Assembly: GCA_030531215.1 (NCBI GenBank)
Contig: JAUNNY010000002.1
Coordinates: 47,507 to 111,506 of the forward strand
Source of the DNA: Erysipelotrichaceae bacterium
GTDB lineage: Bacteria > Bacillota_I > Bacilli_A > Erysipelotrichales > Erysipelotrichaceae
DNA length: 64,000 nucleotides
Reading direction: 5' to 3'
The notes under the pieces were generated by a model, which saw only the letters and a program-made list of their open reading frames with translations, was not told the origin of the DNA and ran no database searches. This document shows positions 1 through 8,256 of the stretch, piece by piece (the first letter of the stretch is position 1; each line of letters opens with the position of its first letter). The translations under genes and the position numbers were made by a program.

Positions 1-1053
1 ACTAATCTAATACTTGATTCTACAGTTGAAAATTGTGATGAAACACCAGTCAAGATTGAAAAACCATCAACAGGTGTTACTACAATTAAACATATAATTG
101 GTACATGGCCATACGCTTCTGTAATTGAAGGCATGGATGAACAATATATAACAACTGGTGAGATTAAAACAGAAAATGCTAAGTTAGTTAATCTTAATGC
201 AAAAGTTGAAGATATGACTGATGATTTTGATGTTCATATCGATACTGCAAGCCAAAGAATATCTATTGAATGGCCTGAATATCCAGATAAAGACGCTGTT
301 AGTGATGATCACACTCAAGATATATCTTTAAAAAGATCAGATGGAACAGTAGCATGGTCTGGAAGAGGCAACAAGATGTTTGACGTGGCATGGGTATATG
401 GTGATGTTGTATACAAAGCAGATGTTGAAGTAATCCAAGATGGAGAAGTCTACTATAAAGACACAATCGAATCTGATGATGAAGATTGTACAGAAGATAT
501 CGAATTACCATTTGGTGAATCAACAGTTAACGTAGAAGTTTACTATGGATTCTCAGGAGCAAAGATAAATTCAAATAAGGGTAAATGGTCTAAGACGATA
601 TCTGTAGATGATGCATTAATTATTCCAAGAGGATATTCTGGTGAAGAATTGAGAGATTGGTTCAGAGCTAATGGAATGGATGCTTCATATGAACTAAAAA
701 AAGGAAATGAATCTAAAATTGAAATAAAGGATTCTAAGAAAAATACATACAGTCCAGGTGATGTAGTAAATGCTTCATCTAGAGTAAAATACACAATTAC
801 TGAATACTATGTAGAAGACGATTTTGAATTTGAATTTGGTGATTTAGATATGGACGGAGATACGTACGTTGTTGAATTCTATACAAATGTCAAAGTAAAA
901 GATATTAGATTTACAATCAGCGACCAAGAAGCCTCATGGGATTACGACAATGATGCCGTATATATTTACTCATTCACTGGATCAAGCACAACAATTACAG
1001 CAACTTATAATGGACAAAGTGTTTCTAAAAAAATAAACAAAATTTTTAGATAA
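1..1053 (+). CDS. C-terminal part of an acidic extracellular-type protein with a possible PASTA-like segment (5' end outside window)
   Basis: The frame is open from the first base, so the Met at 133 is internal and the gene is cut by the window edge; about 350 residues are visible. The chain is rich in Asp, Glu, Tyr, Ser and Thr, predicted mainly beta, with no membrane segment or enzyme motif. Around 600-820 there is a stretch beginning IIPRGYSGEELRDWFRANGM and ending in a Val/Tyr-rich strand. It has the rhythm of a PASTA domain (Pro after a strand, then a helix, then a Gly/Asp-Val strand), but the match is weak. The end (TISDQEASWDYDNDAVYIYS, then TATYNG) looks like another small beta domain. 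Role unknown; a cell-surface protein, or the outer part of a PASTA kinase, is possible. It converges on rsmF with a hairpin between. Confidence 0.6.
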   Translation, partial: TNLILDSTVENCDETPVKIEKPSTGVTTIKHIIGTWPYASVIEGMDEQYITTGEIKTENAKLVNLNAKVEDMTDDFDVHIDTASQRISIEWPEYPDKDAVSDDHTQDISLKRSDGTVAWSGRGNKMFDVAWVYGDVVYKADVEVIQDGEVYYKDTIESDDEDCTEDIELPFGESTVNVEVYYGFSGAKINSNKGKWSKTISVDDALIIPRGYSGEELRDWFRANGMDASYELKKGNESKIEIKDSKKNTYSPGDVVNASSRVKYTITEYYVEDDFEFEFGDLDMDGDTYVVEFYTNVKVKDIRFTISDQEASWDYDNDAVYIYSFTGSSTTITATYNGQSVSKKINKIFR

Positions 1054-1081
1054 TATAAAAAAATTTAAATTAATAAAAATA

Positions 1082-1107
1082 AAAGAATTGCTTAAATGCA
1101 ATTCTTT
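1082..1107. terminator. Bidirectional rho-independent terminator
   Basis: Perfect 8-bp stem (AGAATTGC at 1084-1091 with GCAATTCT at 1098-1105), loop TTAAAT, extended by A-T pairs. On the minus strand it is followed by a long T-rich run, so it mainly ends the truB-ribF-rsmF transcript; on the plus strand it also ends the surface-protein gene, with a weaker T tract. Confidence 0.85.
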
Positions 1108-2398
1108 AATTATGGATTCGAAGACCTTTAGGATATTTATTTTTGAGTTGTTTATTTGAACATTTTCCAAATCCTAAGGATAAGCCACTGTAAGTCAACT
1201 GATAATAATGGTTTTCTAAATTTACTCTTATTTCATTACCTGATATAAATTTATCGTATTCTTCATTTGATAAATCATATGAATATTTATATTTAGAAAT
1301 CAAACTATTAGAACGATAAAAATTGTGATTTGGTTCAAATCTTTTATTGATAATATCGCCAACATAAATACCATTTCTAATTATTTTATTTTTTAAATCC
1401 GGTAATGGAATTATTGACATATAATAGCGATTATCAATTTTATATAGATAATATTTATCAATATTTAGATTATCTGAAATAAAATCGTCAACTATTTTTT
1501 CTTTAATAGGTTTTAATAAATTAATTGAGTGTGATAAACCTCTTGTTTTACGCATTAAACAAATGAACTGCCCTTCTGTATTGGTTAATGGCGATAATTT
1601 AATAGTTCCTTTTAAAGTAGATGAATAACTATTACCTAAATCTATAATTTCCATATCTTCGTGATTATTTAAAAATTGAATTATTTGGTTTTCATCTTCT
1701 TCAAAAGCATAAGTACATGTACTATATAATAATTGCCCACCACATTTAAGAATTCGATATGCATCTTCTAATAATTCTTTTTGAATACTAGCTAAATTAT
1801 TAATATTATTAATAGAATAATCATATAATATCTCAGGGTATTTTCTAATCATTCCTTCCCCAGAACAAGGAGCATCTAATATGACTAAATCAGCATAGTT
1901 TTCTAATTGATAAGATAATTCTTTTGTATCTTTTGAAGTAATTACAACATTATCTAAACCTAGTCTTTCAAGATTAGAAGATAATGTTAGTGCCCTTTTG
2001 TACGAAACATCATTACAAATGCAAATAGAGTCTTTGGATATTTTATTTAAAACATTAATTGTTTTACCACCAGGGGCACTACATAAATCAACTACAAGTT
2101 TCACTCCTTTTGTGTCTATTTTAGTTGAAGGAATTGAAGCAGCTATCTCCTGTGGATAGATTAGACCTAATTCATATACTTTAGTTTTACCTATACCATC
2201 ACTTGAATGATAAAAAGAATATTCAGTTAAATCAGAACTAGAATATGGAAAATCAATTAAATCTAAAATTTGCTGTTTTGATGCTTTAGTAGTATTTAAA
2301 AAGAATCCTTGTGTACAAGGTTTACTAATTAAATCTAGATATTTTTCTGCATCATCTTTAAAATATGCGTTAACTCTTTGTCTAAAAATCTCATTCAT
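1106..2398 (-). CDS. rsmF: rRNA cytosine-C5 methyltransferase, RsmF/NOL1-Nop2-Sun family
   Basis: 430 aa. S-adenosylmethionine-dependent enzyme that methylates a cytosine of 16S rRNA at C5. Visible motifs: the SAM-binding VVDLCSAPGGKT stretch (about residues 103-114), the catalytic PCSGEGM motif and the second-cysteine motif YSTCTYAFEEDENQ. A C-terminal PUA-like region of roughly 130 residues, ending in SLGFGKCSNKQLKNKYPKGL, follows, as in RsmF rather than RsmB. The start overlaps the ribF stop by 8 nt, so it is translated as the last gene of truB-ribF-rsmF. The family is certain; the exact target nucleotide is inferred from family membership. Confidence 0.9.
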   Translation of the reverse strand: MNEIFRQRVNAYFKDDAEKYLDLISKPCTQGFFLNTTKASKQQILDLIDFPYSSSDLTEYSFYHSSDGIGKTKVYELGLIYPQEIAASIPSTKIDTKGVKLVVDLCSAPGGKTINVLNKISKDSICICNDVSYKRALTLSSNLERLGLDNVVITSKDTKELSYQLENYADLVILDAPCSGEGMIRKYPEILYDYSINNINNLASIQKELLEDAYRILKCGGQLLYSTCTYAFEEDENQIIQFLNNHEDMEIIDLGNSYSSTLKGTIKLSPLTNTEGQFICLMRKTRGLSHSINLLKPIKEKIVDDFISDNLNIDKYYLYKIDNRYYMSIIPLPDLKNKIIRNGIYVGDIINKRFEPNHNFYRSNSLISKYKYSYDLSNEEYDKFISGNEIRVNLENHYYQLTYSGLSLGFGKCSNKQLKNKYPKGLRIHN

Positions 2399-3137
2399 TT
2401 TTAAATACTAGTAAAATTTCATCATTTTTTGATATATCTTTAACATCATTAAAATAAAAATGTCTATTTCTAATATAATAGCCATTATAATTGCCATCTT
2501 TAGGTATTATTAAATCTTTATCTTTACATATAGCCTCAACAAGCAATTTACGTCCTTTTACAGCAATATTTATGACTTTTAAGGTTAATGAGTAATCATA
2601 GCCTAAAAGCTTGCTAGCAAGCTTAAAATTGCCCTCATACACAGCATTTCGAATTCTAGTAGAAGATATTTTTTTACCATAATATGATATTTGCTCAATT
2701 ACAACTGTGTTTATATATTTAGAAAGCAATTTATAATCCCCTTTACCTAAATAACCAAAATGGAAATCATAGCCACAAATAAGAGTATCAATATTAAGTT
2801 TTAATAAAAACTTATTAATAAACTCAACGGGACTTAAATTCATTAGTTCTTTGTTAAATTTAATAATACAAACTGTATCGATACCTACTTCTTTAAAACT
2901 ATCAAATCTATCTTTCTTTGATAATAAATGTAAATGTTTATCATCAGCAGATATAACATCAATTGGATCAGGATCAAAGCAAATAACCATGGAGTTAACA
3001 TCATTAATTGATGATAAATATTTAGTAAAATTAATAAGAGCTTGATGTCCTCTATGAACACCATCAAAATAACCTATACAAGCAACATTTTTATTAAGAT
3101 TAGGAACATTAAAATCATTTATATACACTTTTCTCAT
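2391..3137 (-). CDS. ribF: RibF-type FAD synthetase with degenerate riboflavin kinase domain
   Basis: 248 aa from the chosen start; typical RibF is about 310. The N-terminal nucleotidyltransferase domain is intact: IGYFDGVHRGHQALI near residue 25 and ISSTRIRNAVYEGN near 155, the signatures of the FMN adenylyltransferase half. The C-terminal flavokinase half is only about 70 residues, and the usual GFPTAN ATP/Mg motif is not seen; a remnant IIPKDGNYNGYY recalls the PxDGVYxG strand. It probably makes FAD from FMN but may not phosphorylate riboflavin. Start: the ATG at 3135-3137 overlaps the truB TGA (ATGA), with AGAGGA 7 nt upstream; an in-frame ATG 18 nt earlier lacks a ribosome site. Confidence 0.88.
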   Translation of the reverse strand: MRKVYINDFNVPNLNKNVACIGYFDGVHRGHQALINFTKYLSSINDVNSMVICFDPDPIDVISADDKHLHLLSKKDRFDSFKEVGIDTVCIIKFNKELMNLSPVEFINKFLLKLNIDTLICGYDFHFGYLGKGDYKLLSKYINTVVIEQISYYGKKISSTRIRNAVYEGNFKLASKLLGYDYSLTLKVINIAVKGRKLLVEAICKDKDLIIPKDGNYNGYYIRNRHFYFNDVKDISKNDEILLVFKNE

Positions 3138-3976
3138 AGCAATCCTCTTAAGCATTTATACATATCGCCATCTTTTTGATAAATAGCATATAAAACATTA
3201 TCATGTACGATAACTACTTTATCAGCATTTATCTCTAATTTGATTCTTTTTCCATTAATTACATCATTAATCTTTTCATAATCATATGTAACATATCTTC
3301 TGGACATAATATCCAATAAATCATGATTATGATAATTGCCCTCAAGAACATCATTGAAATCATCGCATTCATCTACGCTAATGTCATCAATCATCGTACG
3401 TGTTAATTCTTCAACAGTACCTATTAAGTTTAATTTAATTAAAATGTCTCTAGCTAAGGCGCGAATATAAGTGCCTGATGAAACTTTAGTTTTAAAAGTA
3501 AAAGAATATTCATCCATATCAATTAACTCAATATTATGGACTTCAATATCTTTGCATGGAAGATCAACCTGTATATTATTTCTTTGATATTCATACAATT
3601 TTTTACCATTTACCTTAACAGCGCTTGTAATAGGAACAATCTGACTTTGCTTGCCTACAAAAGAATTTAATGTATTAACTAAAACATCTTTATTAGGAGA
3701 TTTACAATCTTCCTTATTGATAATTTTTCCATCAATATCTAATGTATCTGTTTCAATGCCTAATTTAACTCTACAAATATATTCTTTTGAATCTGAAACA
3801 AGAAATTGATTAGCTTTAGTTGAAGAATTATACAATACAATCATGACACCTGTTGCATTAGGATCTAAAGTACCTGTGTGCCCTATTTTTTTAGAATTTA
3901 AAACTCTTCTTAATTTATAACAAACATCAAAAGAAGTGATACCTTTAGGCTTATTTATATATAAAGCATATGACAT
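3134..3976 (-). CDS. truB: tRNA pseudouridine-55 synthase
   Basis: 280 aa, usual length for TruB. It isomerises U55 in the T-loop of tRNAs. The N-terminus YINKPKGITSFD and the catalytic motif HTGTLDPNATGVM (nucleophile Asp) are clear, followed by SSGTYIRALARDI typical of the family. First gene of truB-ribF-rsmF; truB-ribF pairing is common in bacteria, though here rpsO lies elsewhere (22 kb). Its TGA stop shows that TGA is a real stop codon in this genome. No Shine-Dalgarno precedes the ATG; an extended -10 box ends only 9 nt upstream. Confidence 0.96.
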   Translation of the reverse strand: MSYALYINKPKGITSFDVCYKLRRVLNSKKIGHTGTLDPNATGVMIVLYNSSTKANQFLVSDSKEYICRVKLGIETDTLDIDGKIINKEDCKSPNKDVLVNTLNSFVGKQSQIVPITSAVKVNGKKLYEYQRNNIQVDLPCKDIEVHNIELIDMDEYSFTFKTKVSSGTYIRALARDILIKLNLIGTVEELTRTMIDDISVDECDDFNDVLEGNYHNHDLLDIMSRRYVTYDYEKINDVINGKRIKLEINADKVVIVHDNVLYAIYQKDGDMYKCLRGLL

Positions 3977-3985
3977 ACTAACAAA

Positions 3986-3994
3986 ATTATAACA
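3986..3994 (-). promoter_or_regulatory. Extended -10 promoter of truB operon (near-leaderless)
   Basis: Minus strand TGTTATAAT (TGn + TATAAT), then 9 nt, then the truB ATG. No Shine-Dalgarno fits in that space, so the message would begin at or a few bases before the start codon. No good -35 is visible. Confidence 0.6.
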
Positions 3995-3999
3995 TGCGA

Positions 4000-4005
4000 T
4001 ATAAT
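4000..4005 (+). promoter_or_regulatory. -10 box of ttcA-like gene, 6 nt before ATG
   Basis: TATAAT, then TAGGTT, then ATG at 4012. With normal spacing the first transcribed base would be the A of the start codon. It lies back to back with the truB promoter within 35 bp. Confidence 0.5.
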
Positions 4006-4011
4006 TAGGTT

Positions 4012-4764
4012 ATGCCAATAAAAAAGATTCTCTCATCAGTAAGAAAAGCTGATGAAATGTTTAATTTAATTAATGAAAACGACAAGATTGCTGTCGGTTT
4101 ATCAGGTGGCAAAGATTCTAGTTTATTATTATATGTTTTATATCTTTATCAATATCTCTATGAAAATACTTATCATAAAAAATTTGATATCATAGGTGTT
4201 CACGTTGATTTAAATTTCGGTGAAGATGATTTTAATATTTTGAATGAATATTTTAATAAATATAATCTAAAAATTGAAGTAGATAAATCTAAAATTAAAG
4301 ATATTTTAAATTTAAATCTGCATAAAGATAAAATTGATTGTTCTCTATGCTCAACACTAAAAAAAGGAGCAGTAATAAAAAAAGCCAAAGAATTAGGATG
4401 TAACAAAGTTGCCTTTGCTCATCACGCTGATGATGCAATCGAAACTTTATTGATGAATATTATCCATGGAGGAAGAATAGCAACATTTGACCCTAAAATG
4501 TATTTAACAAATTCAGAAATAACATTTATAAGACCATTTTGTTTAACATTTGAATCAGATATTAGCAAAACATGTAAAGAATTAAATATTCCAATTATTA
4601 AATCAGGTTGTCCAAATGATGGATATACGCAAAGACAAGAAATGAAAGAGATGTTACATTATATTTACCACAAATATCCTGGTTCAAAACAAAACTTTTT
4701 GTTATCACTATATAACAAGGAACAATTAAATTTATATTTAAATAAATTGGATCCTAAAATTTAG
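4012..4764 (+). CDS. ttcA: TtcA-type tRNA 2-thiocytidine synthase (PP-loop ATPase)
   Basis: 250 aa. ATP-dependent enzyme that adenylates tRNA cytidine-32 and replaces its oxygen with sulfur, using a [4Fe-4S] cluster. Seen: PP-loop LSGGKDSS (about residues 30-37), the CSLCSTLKKGA motif with Cys110 and Cys113, HHADDAIETLLMNIIHGGR, and a third cysteine (Cys200) in KSGCPNDGYTQRQ. This equals the three-cysteine cluster pattern of TtcA and separates it from TilS, which lacks the CxxC. Divergent from truB; its 3' end overlaps the convergent DUF218 gene by 11 bp. The enzyme family is clear; substrate assigned by homology. Confidence 0.85.
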   Translation: MPIKKILSSVRKADEMFNLINENDKIAVGLSGGKDSSLLLYVLYLYQYLYENTYHKKFDIIGVHVDLNFGEDDFNILNEYFNKYNLKIEVDKSKIKDILNLNLHKDKIDCSLCSTLKKGAVIKKAKELGCNKVAFAHHADDAIETLLMNIIHGGRIATFDPKMYLTNSEITFIRPFCLTFESDISKTCKELNIPIIKSGCPNDGYTQRQEMKEMLHYIYHKYPGSKQNFLLSLYNKEQLNLYLNKLDPKI

Positions 4765-5287
4765 TAAATAGAGCTTTAATAATAAGTGCTTCTTCAAAAG
4801 GAATATTAATAATTTGGTCAATTCCTAATGATCTAGAACAAACAACATTAACTTTATAACCTAATTTAGAAGCTAAAATCTTACATCTAAGAGCTTTATA
4901 ATCGCTACAACAGATAGCGATTTTCTTATTGGTTTCGGTTAATAATAAAGAATTTTTGATTTGTTGTTCAAGATTTTGAGCTTTATCTTCACAAATAATA
5001 CGTGAGGAATATATTTTTCTTTCATCTAACAAATTCGTCATAGAACTAGCCATACTATAATTACAATTTTTATCCTTAAAACCTGTAACAATGGCTTTAC
5101 ATTCTCTATTATTTCCTAAATACATAGCTGCTTTATTTGCGACTGCCACAGTTTGGAAATCAGGAATATCATTTTTAATCTTATTTGGAATGATTATTAA
5201 ATAATCAGCATTCTTAGCTTTAAAATCATAACTAAAAGCAATTATAATAATTGCATATATAACAATAAGTAATAAAAGTAATCTCAT
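4754..5287 (-). CDS. DUF218/YdcF-like membrane-anchored protein
   Basis: 177 aa from the ATG at 5285-5287. One N-terminal hydrophobic helix (LLLLLIVIYAIIIIAF) followed by a soluble domain with the DUF218 pattern: a strand DYLIIIP, then IVTGFKDKN, a helix, ICEDKAQNLEQQIKNS and KIAICCSDYKALRCKILASKLG. In YdcF-like proteins the equivalent of the last segment reads SxxHxxRA; here the His is Tyr and the usual Glu-Ser/Asn-Thr motif is altered, so activity is uncertain. Function in the family is poorly known (envelope-related). An upstream Met at 5317 lies inside the terminator of the preceding ATPase gene, so it is rejected as start. Confidence 0.65.
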   Translation of the reverse strand: MRLLLLLIVIYAIIIIAFSYDFKAKNADYLIIIPNKIKNDIPDFQTVAVANKAAMYLGNNRECKAIVTGFKDKNCNYSMASSMTNLLDERKIYSSRIICEDKAQNLEQQIKNSLLLTETNKKIAICCSDYKALRCKILASKLGYKVNVVCSRSLGIDQIINIPFEEALIIKALFTKF

Positions 5288-5296
5288 ATCAATTAA

Positions 5297-5302
5297 ATTA
5301 TA
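5297..5302 (-). promoter_or_regulatory. -10 box for DUF218 gene, 9 nt before ATG
   Basis: Minus strand TATAAT directly after the ATPase terminator, then 9 nt without a Shine-Dalgarno, then ATG. Same arrangement as truB and tsaE. Confidence 0.45.
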
Positions 5303-5303
5303 C

Positions 5304-5333
5304 AAAAAGAAGTGCATTTAAGCACTTCTTTTT
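5304..5333 (-). terminator. Terminator of cation ATPase gene with stop codon in the loop
   Basis: 12-bp perfect stem (arms 5304-5315 and 5322-5333), 6-nt loop 5316-5321, T-rich 3' arm. The 5' arm of the RNA encodes the last codons (Lys-Arg-Ser-Ala) and the TAA at 5318-5320 sits in the loop. Confidence 0.88.
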
Positions 5334-8035
5334 CTAGCAGATCTTCTTAAAGCTTTACCTAATTCAAATACAGGAACAGTAGTTAAAGCTAGTATGATTG
5401 ATATAATAAGCTCTCTAGTTTCAAATGTACCAGGAATAATTCCGAATACGTTTTGTAAACCAGGCATATAGATAGCCAATAATGTAAAGACAACAGATAC
5501 AATAGAAGCGCCAACTAACCACCAATTAGTATTCTTAATCATCTCCATCGACAAAATAGAATGTCTTTGAGAACGCATATTAATGGCACACATAATCTCG
5601 GCAAAATTAACTGTTAAGAAAGCCATCGCAATTGCATTTGGACAATCCTCAATACCAAATATTGTTGGAATACTACCTCTTTCTAAATATAGACCAATAA
5701 AGAAAGCGGCAAGTTCGATAATAGCTATATAAATGCCTTGCCAAGTCATATCAATACCAGCACCATGAGCAAAGACACCATCAGATGAATTACGAGGTTT
5801 TCTATTCATAACATCGCCTTCTGCTTTTTCCATTCCTAATGCCAAACCAGGAAGCGAATCAGTAACCATATTAATCCATAATAAATGAACTGGGGTTAAA
5901 ATTGTAAAATTCATAATTGAAGCAAAGAACATAATAATTACTTCTGATAAATTTGTTGAAAGTTGGAATTGAATAACTTTACATACGTTATCATAAATCT
6001 TTCTACCTTCTTCAACTGCATGCACAATAGTTGCGAAGTTATCATCTGCTAATACCATATCAGCAACAGATTTAGTAACGTCAGTACCAGTAATACCCAT
6101 ACCGACACCAATATCAGCAGCTTTAATACTAGGAGCATCGTTAACACCATCACCAGTCATAGCTGTAATCATACCTCTAGCTTTCCAAGCGTTAACAATC
6201 TTAGTTTTATGTTCAGGCTGAACTCTAGCATAAACAGAATATTTAGTGACTTCTTCAATCATATCTTGATCTGAATATTTATCAAGTTCAGAGCCAACAA
6301 TCGCTTGTGATTCGTCATTAATTATTCCTAAGTCTAAGCCTATAGCTATGGCGGTATCTTTATGGTCACCAGTAATCATAACAGGTCTAATACCAGCTTT
6401 TTTACATTCCTTGATTGCATCATATACTTCAGGACGACAAGGGTCTATCATTCCAACAATACCAATGAAGACTAAATCATTTTCTAAATCTTCAGGTTCA
6501 AAAGAACTAGGAAGTTTATCGTGCATTTTATATGCTGCACATAATACTCTAAGAGCTTTTGAAGCGAATTCTTTATTCTTATGTTCGATATTATTTATAA
6601 GCTCTTGAGACATAGGGACAACTTCACCATCAAGAAGATATCCATTACATCTTTTTAACAATACATCAATTGCGCCTTTTGTATATTGTATATATTTACC
6701 ATCCAATTCATGAATAGTAGACATCATCTTACGATTTGAATCAAATGGTGCTTCACCTACTCTAGGTTCTTGTTTTTCTAACTCATATTTTGGAAGTTCA
6801 AGTTTATTAGCATAATTAACCAAAGCAGCTTCAGTTGGCTCACCCGTAGACTCAACATCACCAAGTTTGATTGTAGCATCTGAACAAAGTGCCATTGCTT
6901 TAGCTAATAAATTCTTATCTGATGTAAATTCATCAACAACGGTCATTTTATTTTGTGTTAAAGTTCCTGTTTTGTCTGTACAAATTATATTAGTACAACC
7001 TAGTGTTTCAACAGCAGTTAGTTTTCTAATAAGCGCTTGTCTTTTAGCCATAGCACTTACACCAATCGAAAGAATAATAGTAACAACAGCTGGCATACCC
7101 TCTGGAATTGCAGCAACACCTAACGCAACAGCAGCAATAAATGTATCAAGCGCTACATTGCCAAGATTAGCTAAAGAAAGGCCATCAGCAGAAGTAATCA
7201 GTGATTCTATGACACCAACAGTAAAGACAATTACACAAATCCAAATTACTAATTTAGTTAAGAAATTAGATAATTCAGTCATCTTTTTTTGTAAAGGGGT
7301 TAATTCTTTTTCAGCCATATTTAAAGCTGAAGCAATTTTACCCATTTCAGTATCCATACCGCAGGCAACAACAACAGCTTTGCCTCTACCATAAACTACA
7401 GTAGAACCGTTATATAACATATTTTTACGATCGCCTAAAGTAACATCATGGTTATCAACACACATTAAAATATCGATAATTTTATTAACAGGAACAGATT
7501 CACCAGTAAGTGCGGCTTCTTCTGCTTTTAAACTATGAGATTCAATAATACGACAATCAGCAGGAACAGTATCACCAGCTTCAAAATATATTACATCACC
7601 GACAACAATGTCTTCAGCTTTTACCATTTCGATTTCACCATCACGATAAACCTTCGAAGTAGCAGCAGTCATTTGCATCAAGGCATCCATTGCACCTTCT
7701 GCCTTGCTTTCTTGAACTAAAGACATAATTGTATTGATTACAACAACTACTAAAATGACAAAAACATCTGCAAATTCTGAAAATTTAAAGCCATCTTTCA
7801 TTTGAATAACATTAACAACAGCTTGAATTGCAGCAGAAACTATCAACATGATAATCATAGGATCAGTGATAGAATTAATAAATTTTTGGAATAAAGTTTC
7901 TTTATCAGCTTGTTCTAGAACGTTTTTGCCATTCTTTTCTAATCTAGTTTGAGCCTCAATTTTACTTAGTCCATTTTCGTTACTTTCAGTCTTTTTTAAC
8001 GAATCATTAATACTAGTTAAATAATATTTTTCCAT
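5318..8035 (-). CDS. P2-type cation-transporting ATPase, likely Mn2+/Ca2+ exporter
   Basis: 905 aa, ten-helix P-type ATPase of the SERCA/PMR1 class. It pumps a divalent cation out of the cytoplasm using ATP. Motifs: TGES (177-180, actuator), PEGMP in helix M4 (311-315), phosphorylation motif DKTGTLT (Asp354), TGDGVNDAPS hinge and, in M6, NMVTDS with the Asn and Asp that bind the single cation in PMR1-type pumps. Sequence alone would say Ca2+; the yybP-ykoY riboswitch directly upstream (known to sense Mn2+) makes Mn2+ export the better guess. Start: ATG at 8033-8035 with TTGAGG 5 nt upstream. Monocistronic, closed by its own terminator. Confidence 0.93.
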   Translation of the reverse strand: MEKYYLTSINDSLKKTESNENGLSKIEAQTRLEKNGKNVLEQADKETLFQKFINSITDPMIIMLIVSAAIQAVVNVIQMKDGFKFSEFADVFVILVVVVINTIMSLVQESKAEGAMDALMQMTAATSKVYRDGEIEMVKAEDIVVGDVIYFEAGDTVPADCRIIESHSLKAEEAALTGESVPVNKIIDILMCVDNHDVTLGDRKNMLYNGSTVVYGRGKAVVVACGMDTEMGKIASALNMAEKELTPLQKKMTELSNFLTKLVIWICVIVFTVGVIESLITSADGLSLANLGNVALDTFIAAVALGVAAIPEGMPAVVTIILSIGVSAMAKRQALIRKLTAVETLGCTNIICTDKTGTLTQNKMTVVDEFTSDKNLLAKAMALCSDATIKLGDVESTGEPTEAALVNYANKLELPKYELEKQEPRVGEAPFDSNRKMMSTIHELDGKYIQYTKGAIDVLLKRCNGYLLDGEVVPMSQELINNIEHKNKEFASKALRVLCAAYKMHDKLPSSFEPEDLENDLVFIGIVGMIDPCRPEVYDAIKECKKAGIRPVMITGDHKDTAIAIGLDLGIINDESQAIVGSELDKYSDQDMIEEVTKYSVYARVQPEHKTKIVNAWKARGMITAMTGDGVNDAPSIKAADIGVGMGITGTDVTKSVADMVLADDNFATIVHAVEEGRKIYDNVCKVIQFQLSTNLSEVIIMFFASIMNFTILTPVHLLWINMVTDSLPGLALGMEKAEGDVMNRKPRNSSDGVFAHGAGIDMTWQGIYIAIIELAAFFIGLYLERGSIPTIFGIEDCPNAIAMAFLTVNFAEIMCAINMRSQRHSILSMEMIKNTNWWLVGASIVSVVFTLLAIYMPGLQNVFGIIPGTFETRELIISIILALTTVPVFELGKALRRSARKRSA

Positions 8036-8045
8036 AAATACCTCA

Positions 8046-8076
8046 ATTAAAAATAAAACTCATGTTAATACATGAG
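8046..8076 (-). terminator. Riboswitch expression-platform terminator
   Basis: Minus strand CTCATGT (8070-8076), loop ATTA, ACATGAG (8059-8065), then a T-rich run to 8046, ending just before the ribosome site of the ATPase gene. Forms when the upstream CTCATGT copy (8109-8115) pairs with ACATGAG at 8089-8095. Confidence 0.85.
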
Positions 8077-8108
8077 CAAATCTATAATCTCATGTACAAC
8101 AAAGTTAC

Positions 8109-8192
8109 ACATGAGTCTCGCTATTTAAGACAAACCAGGCATTGCCGAGATTGTTGGCGTGTCGCGTAGAAACGCAAGCTACTCCCTCATCG
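8109..8192 (-). promoter_or_regulatory. yybP-ykoY (Mn2+) riboswitch aptamer
   Basis: Reading the minus strand from 8190: ATGAG (P1 5' side), then GGGAGTAGC, a GC-rich helix, CAACAATCTCGGCAATGCC and CGAGACTCAT (P1 3' side at 8111-8115). GGGAGTAGC and CGAGACT are the two conserved loops of the yybP-ykoY family, which binds Mn2+ and often precedes P-type ATPases. P1 formation uses the first CTCATGT copy and would free ACATGAG (8089-8095) to pair with 8070-8076, breaking the terminator, so metal should turn expression on. Confidence 0.93.
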
Positions 8193-8197
8193 AGTAA

Positions 8198-8227
8198 ATA
8201 ATACTATAAATATAGACATATTTTCAA
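8198..8227 (-). promoter_or_regulatory. Promoter of riboswitch-ATPase transcript
   Basis: Minus strand TTGAAA (8222-8227), 18-bp spacer, TATTAT (8198-8203); transcription would start a few bases before the aptamer. Confidence 0.65.
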
Positions 8228-8244
8228 TTATATATAGGTACTTG

Positions 8245-8250
8245 TAAAAT
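8245..8250 (+). promoter_or_regulatory. -10 box of radical SAM gene, 6 nt before ATG
   Basis: TAAAAT, then AGAAAT, then ATG at 8257; preceded by TTG. No Shine-Dalgarno. Predicted leaderless start. Confidence 0.5.
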
Positions 8251-8256
8251 AGAAAT

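Noticed and set aside
3134..3136. Idea that TGA codes for Trp (Mycoplasma-type code)
   Set aside because: TGA is the terminal codon of complete proteins such as TruB and MalQ, and Trp codons in ATPase, IleS and others are TGG.
5288..5317. Upstream start for the DUF218 protein
   Set aside because: Falls within the terminator hairpin of the cation ATPase gene.
6867..7394. Open frame of 175 codons on the plus strand within the cation ATPase gene
   Set aside because: Antisense shadow of a highly conserved P-type ATPase region.
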